Positions 12,619 to 14,306 of a DNA stretch of 14,306 nt are shown piece by piece (positions within the stretch are counted from its first letter, which is position 1; every line of letters starts with the position of its first letter). The stretch covers positions 630,213 to 644,518 of the forward strand of contig MU646353.1 in NCBI GenBank assembly GCA_026770585.1. The letters are read 5' to 3'. The stretch is from Baffinella frigidus (Eukaryota; Cryptophyceae; Cryptomonadales; Baffinellaceae). The notes below the pieces were generated by a model that did no database searches, was not told where the DNA came from, and saw nothing but the letters and a program-made list of their open reading frames with translations. The position numbers and the translations under genes are program-made.

Positions 12619-12860
12619 GAGACGTGCGGCGCTGCCCCTGCGCCAAAACCGACATCAGGAGACATACGCGCTTTCTTGCGATACGAGCACATCATGAGAA
12701 TCACGTGCTTGCTTGAGGTGATAGAGACACGCGGCACCGCTCCTGCGCCAACGACGACATCAGGAGACATACGTTCTTCGTGTGAACGACGGACGCAAAC
12801 GACGAAATGTGGAGGCTCCTCACCCCTGCGCCAACGACAAACTCAGATTGGCGGAATCAG
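12619..12860. repeat. 105-bp-period repeat (CCTGCGCCAACGAC motif)
   Basis: 12619-12668 and 12724-12773 share GAGACRYGCGGC, CCTGCGCCAAMRMCGACATC and AGGAGACATACG. A third partial copy, CCCTGCGCCAACGACAAACT, is at 12824, and a fourth, CCCTGCGACACCGCCGACAC then CAGATTG, at about 13319. Confidence 0.88.
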
Positions 12861-12861
12861 A

Positions 12862-12949
12862 GTGAAGCTCGTGAGTCTCAAGGGCTTATCAAAGTGAGGC
12901 TCGTGAGCCTCAAGGTCTCATGAGAGTAAAGCTCTTGAGCCTCGAACCG
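12862..12949. repeat. 32-bp tandem repeat
   Basis: GTGAAGCTCGTGAGTCTCAA starts at 12862, 12894 (GTGAGGCTCGTGAGCCTCAA) and 12926 (GTAAAGCTCTTGAGCCTCGA), exact 32-bp period. The middle copy has GAGGCTC/GAGCCTC arms. The same unit with the same 32-bp period is at 13646 and 13678, and a single copy is at about 13353. Confidence 0.93.
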
Positions 12950-13137
12950 ATCTTTCGTGACGTGAGAAAGGTTGACACGCGGTTCGTTCCGATCGTATAT
13001 GAGTTTATCCGCAACCGTATATGAGTTGCCGCAGCTGCGACAACCCCGACATCAGGAGGCTCGCGTGCCCTCTTCAACGAAGAAATCAAACGACGAACTC
13101 AAGAGGCGCACGTGCTTTCTGGAGGTGGGAGAGGTTG

Positions 13138-13164
13138 GCTTCCGGGCTCGCAACGCCCGGAAGC
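13138..13164. repeat. Perfect 10-bp hairpin, repeated half-site
   Basis: GCTTCCGGGC (13138-13147) and GCCCGGAAGC (13155-13164) flank a 7-nt loop. The left half with its GGTTNG prefix recurs at about 13275, 13611 and 13825 without the right half. Confidence 0.85.
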
Positions 13165-13600
13165 ACTTAGTTCCGAGAAACTTAGTACAACAATTTCTCA
13201 AAAGTTGACAAAATGGCTCCAATTTTCCCGTTTTCCAATTTTCCAGTGGCCAACTTCTCGGCACAGCGCTCTAGGTTGGCTTCCGGGCAACGACGTTCGG
13301 GGAGGGGAAGATGCTCCGCCCCTGCGACACCGCCGACACCAGATTGCCGGGATCAGATTGAAGCTCTCGAGCCTCACTACGCGGTAGAGCTACATGTCAT
13401 TTTACGCCCTGCGTCTTTCTATTATTTTCCCTTGAAATCGGCAAAAGTTGCCGGAAGTGCCCACAAATAATTACCTTTGACGGAAAAGTAACCGCCAGGA
13501 TTGCTTTCCGGTTGCCTAGATAAAGCAACTACCCCTCCCGCGTAGCAAGGTCGTGAGCCGAGACGCAAATCTCCAAAGCCGAGGCTCAAGATCTTTCTTG
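13165..13600. other. No gene; isolated short repeats
   Basis: Contains ACTTAGT duplicated around 13165 and 13181, CCAATTTTCC twice at about 13228 and 13242, and single copies of units listed nearby. The region at 13385-13530 shares nothing obvious with the rest of the window and has no convincing frame. Confidence 0.5.
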
Positions 13601-13840
13601 ATGTGAGAAAGGTTCGCTTCCGGGCTCGTGATTAGCAACATCAAATTGAAGCTCTTGAGCCTCAAGGTCTCATCAGATTAAAGCTCTTGAACCTCAAGCC
13701 GAGGCTCAGGTACATTCTTGATGAGAGAGGTTGAGGCCTGAGCTGGTGGCGCTGTTCGGAGAGAGGGATACACAAAGATGACAAAGATGGTCGACTGAGG
13801 CCGGGTGGCTTGATGTGTGAAAGATTCGCTTCCGGGCGCG
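13601..13840. repeat. Second cluster of the 32-bp unit and GGTTCGCTTCCGGGC motif
   Basis: TTGAAGCTCTTGAGCCTCAA at 13646-13677 and TTAAAGCTCTTGAACCTCAA at 13678, preceded and followed by GCTTCCGGGC (about 13617 and 13827) and by CTTGATGTGAGAAAGGTTCG-type sequence also seen at about 12957. CCGAGGCTCAAG/CAGG occurs at about 13580 and 13699. Confidence 0.85.
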
Positions 13841-13936
13841 TGGCGCTGGTTGGAGAGAGAGAGATGCAAGCGTCTTGAGAAGGGGGCGGGAGGGGGCGGT
13901 TGGGTTGAGGGTTGAAGATTCCGAGTTGATGGTTGA

Positions 13937-14242
13937 GGGTATAGGGTATAGGGTATAGGGTATAGGGTTTAGGGTTTAGGGTTTAGGGTTTAGGGTTTAG
14001 GGCTGAGGGTTTAGGGCTGAGTGTTGAGGGCTGAGGGTTGAGGGCTGAGGGTTGAGGGCTGAGGGTTGAGGGTTGAGGGTTGAGGGTCGAGGGTTGAGGG
14101 TTGAGGGTCGAAGGCTGAGGGCTGAGGGTTGAGGGTTGAGGGTTCAGGGTTTGGGGATCACCCGATTGCACCTCGCTTTGGTTGAGGGTTGGGAGTGGTG
14201 GGTTTGGGAATCACCCAGTTGCACCTCGCTTTGGTTGAGGAT

Positions 14243-14302
<60 letters not shown>

Positions 14303-14306
14303 GGTT
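13937..14306 (+). repeat. Telomere-like heptamer array, runs off window end
   Basis: Begins with four GGGTATA units (13937-13964), then five GGGTTTA units (13965-13999), then mixed GGGCTGA and GGGTTGA units, with GGGTTGA dominating to 14306. A 31-bp unit (ATCACCCGATTGCACCTCGC then TTTGGTTGAGG) interrupts at 14157-14187 and 14210-14240. The G-rich strand reads 5' to 3' toward the right end. The minus-strand frame 13983-14171 (repeating LNPQPST) is a translation of the array. Confidence 0.95.

Larger units (their letters stand above)
12525..13029. repeat. 45-bp inverted pair flanking other repeats
   Basis: 12525-12569 (GCAACTCATATACGGTTGCG to GATTGGAACG) is the reverse complement of 12985-13029 with two mismatches. 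The 415 bp between them contains the 105-bp and 32-bp repeats. Confidence 0.93.

Noticed and set aside
13983-14171. Minus-strand ORF with LNPQPST repeats
   Set aside because: Direct translation of the TTGAGGG heptamer array.
1-14306. Dinoflagellate spliced-leader or rRNA/snRNA genes
   Set aside because: I looked for leader-like and conserved small-RNA motifs and recognised none by eye. This is not an exhaustive covariance search.

Overview
The window looks like repeat-dominated, non-genic nuclear DNA of a eukaryote, most likely a unicellular alga or other protist. The evidence is plant-type heptamer telomere-like tracts (TTTAGGG and the variants TTGAGGG, TATAGGG and TTTGGGG), many short foldback (MITE-like) elements, mosaic minisatellites, and no prokaryotic operon, ribosome-binding-site or rRNA/tRNA pattern. 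The lineage cannot be fixed from sequence alone. I see no intact, recognisable protein-coding gene. Almost every open frame is a translation of a repeat.

Layout. 1-1114: two copies of a foldback element with CTACAGGGGTACCTC ends surround a low-information stretch. 1115-2000: the least repetitive part, with one weak ORF candidate. 2070-3130: a mosaic of dispersed repeats plus a complete 137-bp element with 26-bp terminal inverted repeats (TIRs); its second complete copy lies inverted at 12168-12303. 3180-4435: nested duplications, a perfect 20-bp inverted repeat, and two identical 60-bp direct repeats enclosing a palindrome-bearing element. 4530-5745: two foldbacks (4957-5109, 5289-5443) within repeats that keep traces of a charged, coiled-coil-like reading frame. 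5780-6620: telomere-like scraps and a roughly 104-bp duplication. 6640-7620: hairpins and a tandem array of roughly 170-240-bp units interrupted by a 149-bp foldback. 7669-8560: a 36-bp minisatellite and its inverted counterpart. 8755-9480: telomere-like interruptions in a low-copy tandem family. 9983-10149: an AT-rich foldback. 10200-11420: GC-rich duplications, with the clearest coding trace on the minus strand, then TTTGGGG and 19-bp arrays. 11440-11856: two foldbacks, one with 76-bp arms at 73/76 identity. 11940-13840: interleaved 26- to 105-bp repeats. 13937-14306: a heptamer array running off the window end, G-rich strand pointing right, as expected if the chromosome end lies to the right.

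No set of genes can be shown to work together. The most interesting signals are (1) a 16-bp palindromic element that at both palindrome-bearing loci lies between long, locus-specific direct repeats, while a copy lacking the palindrome does not; (2) duplicated minus-strand segments that differ almost only at synonymous third positions, implying a once-selected protein repeat; and (3) the density of unrelated foldback elements near a possible chromosome end.
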